Shown here: one piece after another, positions 60,560 to 64,000 of the stretch | Layout of the letters: each line of letters opens with the position of its first letter | How positions within the stretch are numbered: the stretch's first letter is position 1 | NCBI RefSeq assembly: GCF_030546575.1 | Contig: NZ_JAUOTN010000001.1 | Span: 310,001-374,000, forward strand | DNA from: Pontibacter coccineus | GTDB lineage: Bacteria; Bacteroidota; Bacteroidia; Cytophagales; Hymenobacteraceae | Length of the DNA: 64,000 bases | Reading direction: 5' to 3' | The notes under the pieces: generated by a model | Told to the model about the DNA's origin: nothing | The model's database searches: none | What the model saw: the letters and a program-made list of their open reading frames with translations, nothing else | Made by a program: the position numbers and the translations under genes

Positions 60560-60790
60560 ATGCAACCGGACTCCTCCATGCTCACCGAACTGGTGCGAAT
60601 GAAAATGCCCTTCGGCAAGTACAAAGACACGGTGCTGTGCTATTTGCCCGTCTCATACCTGGAGTGGTTTGCCCGCGAAGGCTTTCCGCCGGGCAGGCTC
60701 GGCATGCTGCTGGCCACCCTTTACGAGATCAGGCTCAACGGACTGGAGTATTTGCTGGAGCCACTCAAGCGCCAGGCCCGAAAGCGCTAA
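60560..60790 (+). CDS. DUF3820 family protein
   Basis: 76 residues from the ATG at 60560 (MQPDSSMLTELVRMKMPFG). The core MPFGKYKDTVLCYLPVSYLEWFAREGFPPGRLG is diagnostic for DUF3820, a small family (putative quorum-sensing-regulated virulence factor in older annotation) with no known function. It is convergent with the DUF4268 gene, 8 bp between stops. Confidence 0.9.
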   Translation: MQPDSSMLTELVRMKMPFGKYKDTVLCYLPVSYLEWFAREGFPPGRLGMLLATLYEIRLNGLEYLLEPLKRQARKR

Positions 60791-60798
60791 CGCTATAC

Positions 60799-61260
60799 CT
60801 AGCGCAGCTCGTCAAAACTGTATTTGGCGTCGCTCCAAAACGCATCCAGGGCAATCATCCGGGGCTTGAAAAAAGAGATCAGCGCAGGCCAGTCGTCCTG
60901 GTTGAAGACGTTCACCCCTTTCAGCTCGATGTAGATGCGGCTGACTTCTTTTCCGTATTCGTCTGTGGTGTGCAGTTCCCAGGTCCACTCCTCTCCTACC
61001 GTGCTGTGCAGCAATTCCTTCATGGCCCCAAACTGCTCAAAGAACATTTGCTGTATCTCCAGGTCCGGCTGCGTCATCTCGATGGCAATGGAAGCCAGTT
61101 TTTTGTCGGCCCGCATGCGGAAGTACACATTCTTCAGACCCGTTTTATAGTTGATCCAGTTGGTGGGCATCCCTTCTGCCGACAGCACAGGGGCCATGTA
61201 CTGCCCGAATGCTGTCCAGAATGCCTGTCTGAGTTTAGAAGCCTGTTCCCGTGTATACAT
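60799..61260 (-). CDS. DUF4268 family protein
   Basis: 153 residues. MYTREQASKLRQAFWTAFGQYM, NWINYKTGLKNVYFRMRADKKLASIAIEM and the late IALDAFWSDAKYSFDELR match DUF4268, a domain also found at the end of some nuclease-like and restriction-associated proteins; here it stands alone. No catalytic motif is visible. Function unknown. Confidence 0.85.
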   Translation of the reverse strand: MYTREQASKLRQAFWTAFGQYMAPVLSAEGMPTNWINYKTGLKNVYFRMRADKKLASIAIEMTQPDLEIQQMFFEQFGAMKELLHSTVGEEWTWELHTTDEYGKEVSRIYIELKGVNVFNQDDWPALISFFKPRMIALDAFWSDAKYSFDELR

Positions 61261-61373
61261 GCAGTAAAATTGGTGAATGTAGCGTTAATAACAAAGTAAG
61301 CAGCGAAGCGCGCTAATCGCCTTATATGGCCTTTAGTACGTAAAAAGGACGGTATACCACTTTCGCGACATCC

Positions 61374-62021
61374 ATGAAAAAATCGATTATCCTATACCTG
61401 CTGCTCATCGCTGTGGTAAGCTGCCAGGCACAGGACAAGCAGGAAACCCGGCAGCCTGCCCGCCACGTAGGAGGCCCCTGCGAAGGTTGCGAGGCGCTGC
61501 ATGAGTACGGCGGCAAGAAGCTCAGCCCGACTGACACGCTACCCGACTTTCGCCCGGATGCGAAGAGCAAGCTCAAACTGACGGGTACCGTATACCTGCC
61601 GGATGGCAAAACCCCGGCCCCGGATGTGATCCTGTACATCTACCACACCGACAGCACAGGTATATACCCCACCAGAGGAGATGAAAAAGGCTGGGCCAGA
61701 CGACACGGTTATCTGCGGGGCTGGATCAGGACAGGGCCTGACGGCAGGTATACGTTCTACACGACCAGGCCCGGTACCTACCCTTCCCGAAATGAGCCTG
61801 CCCACATACACGTCACCGTCAAGGAACCTGACAAAAACGAATACTACCTGGATGATTTCCTCTTCGAAGACGATCCGCTCCTGACTCCACAGGTACGCAG
61901 AGAAAGACCTGAACGCGGTGGCTCCGGCATTGTATCCCTGCAAGGTCAGGGCGACCTCCTTGTCGCCAACCGGGATATTATACTGGGGCTCCATATACCG
62001 GACTATCACCCTCAGCGATAA
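61374..62021 (+). CDS. Intradiol ring-cleavage dioxygenase-like lipoprotein
   Basis: 215 residues. Lipobox VVSCQAQ (Cys17). The catalytic-type core is LKLTGTVYLPDGKTPAPDVILYIYHTDSTGIYP, then GTYPSRNEPAHIHVTVKEPD. Two Tyr and the H-x-H pair correspond to the iron ligands of protocatechuate/catechol dioxygenases. A cell-surface or periplasmic dioxygenase of this kind is common in Bacteroidota; the substrate is not known. An MPCxxCE-like GGPCEGCEA precedes the core and is a conserved cysteine pair in the branch. Confidence 0.88.
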   Translation: MKKSIILYLLLIAVVSCQAQDKQETRQPARHVGGPCEGCEALHEYGGKKLSPTDTLPDFRPDAKSKLKLTGTVYLPDGKTPAPDVILYIYHTDSTGIYPTRGDEKGWARRHGYLRGWIRTGPDGRYTFYTTRPGTYPSRNEPAHIHVTVKEPDKNEYYLDDFLFEDDPLLTPQVRRERPERGGSGIVSLQGQGDLLVANRDIILGLHIPDYHPQR

Positions 62022-62151
62022 CGGGCCTGGCAGGGCGTTTCAGGGGCATGCTGCAACTTAAAAATTGCATTATCGTTGCTTGTTACATATTCAGCCTCTG
62101 CGATATACCCAGCTTTTTGGAGTAGTCAGGGAGGCTTAAAAAGATAAAACA

Positions 62152-63618
<1,467 letters not shown>

Positions 63619-63635
63619 GTATAACCAATGTATGC

Positions 63636-63673
63636 AAAAAGCCCTGCCTCCAGCATAGGAAGCAGGGCTTTTT
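63636..63673. terminator. Terminator after the BepA-like gene
   Basis: Stem AAAAAGCCCTGC / GCAGGGCTTTTT with a 14-base loop; it serves both this gene and the convergent one. Confidence 0.9.
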
Positions 63674-63702
63674 GCTTTGAGCTATACCTGTCAGAGCGAC
63701 GC

Positions 63703-64000
63703 CTATTCGTTTGCCTTGAGCAGTTTGTGCACCGACTTCTTTCCTCCCTGCTCTACCTGCAGGTAGTAAATACCGGCAGGCACCCGCTGTAATCGGAGCT
63801 GCTCCTGGTGATTTTGCTGGTGTTTGAGAAAACGAACCTGTTGCAACTGGCGTCCGGTCATATCGACCAGCTGCAGCAGTACCGGACCGCGGTATTCGCC
63901 TTCCAGGTGCAGCACGGTGGCCTCCTGCATTGGGTTCGGGTATACGCTCACGCCTCTTTCGGCTAGTTCCTCCTCCGCTGAGAGCACCAGTCCCTGCCAG
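63703..64000 (-). CDS. T9SS type A sorting domain protein (C-terminal part)
   Basis: Partial: the frame is open past the right edge (upstream residues read WQGLVLSAEEEL). The visible ~99 residues end in a type A sorting domain: GVSVYPNPMQEATVLHLEGE, VDMTGRQLQQVRF, VPAGIYYLQVEQGGKKSVHKLLK. The protein would be exported by the type IX system. The passenger domain is outside the window. Confidence 0.88.
   Translation of the reverse strand, partial: WQGLVLSAEEELAERGVSVYPNPMQEATVLHLEGEYRGPVLLQLVDMTGRQLQQVRFLKHQQNHQEQLRLQRVPAGIYYLQVEQGGKKSVHKLLKANE

Overview
The window looks like chromosomal DNA of a GC-rich Bacteroidota bacterium, most likely Cytophagales and close to Hymenobacteraceae/Pontibacter. 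The signs are type IX secretion (T9SS) sorting tails (972-5438 and the partial gene at the right edge), a TonB/carboxypeptidase-regulatory outer-membrane barrel, a DUF1501/DUF1800 pair, Bacteroidota lipoproteins, and promoters of the TTTG-N17..21-TAnnTTTG type. The species call is inference. There are no rRNA or tRNA genes, CRISPR array, insertion sequence or prophage.

Layout. 1-7 kb: end of a dienelactone hydrolase, a GNAT acetyltransferase, a large NHL/IPT T9SS-secreted protein, and a VOC/hydroxyacid dehydrogenase pair. 7-13 kb: SelO, a secreted protein with a regular 25/26-residue repeat, an outer-membrane barrel and a two-component system. 13-16 kb: a four-gene TelA operon. 16-20 kb: a pseudouridine synthase, an M28 peptidase and a diadenylate-cyclase-like protein. 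19.8-22 kb: an AT-rich island with two large palindromes and a methyltransferase. 22-28 kb: DUF1501/DUF1800, an HxlR regulator divergent from a nitroreductase, a FrnE-like DsbA protein and a luciferase-like oxidoreductase. 28-36.9 kb: GerW, HflK/HflC, a metallo-beta-lactamase fold nuclease, an M48 gene cut by an amber codon, a WYL regulator and DinB. 37-46.2 kb: a giant DUF3686 AAA ATPase and a flotillin/NfeD pair, separated by two AT-rich lipoprotein genes. 46-56.6 kb: a CAT-like acyltransferase, KAS III, Mut7-C, an outer-membrane receptor, a purine permease and a Tricorn-like protease. 56.6-57.4 kb: a repeat-rich gene-free stretch. 57.4-64 kb: a flavin monooxygenase, MpaB-like protein, bestrophin, small DUF genes, an intradiol-dioxygenase-like lipoprotein and a BepA-like protease.

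The least expected signal is not a gene. The heptamer AGGTATA (TATACCT on the other strand) occurs about 115 times by hand count, roughly 15-fold over a simple expectation of 8. It appears on both strands, in all reading frames and between genes, and is missing from the AT-rich, probably foreign segments. It resembles a DNA-level signal such as an uptake, recombination or segregation word. Other leads are a terminator-like hairpin abutting the bestrophin start codon, a DAC domain whose RHR motif reads RHL, the TelA and flotillin/NfeD/DUF3686 membrane-stress modules, and paired REP repeats around an array of tetraloop hairpins.
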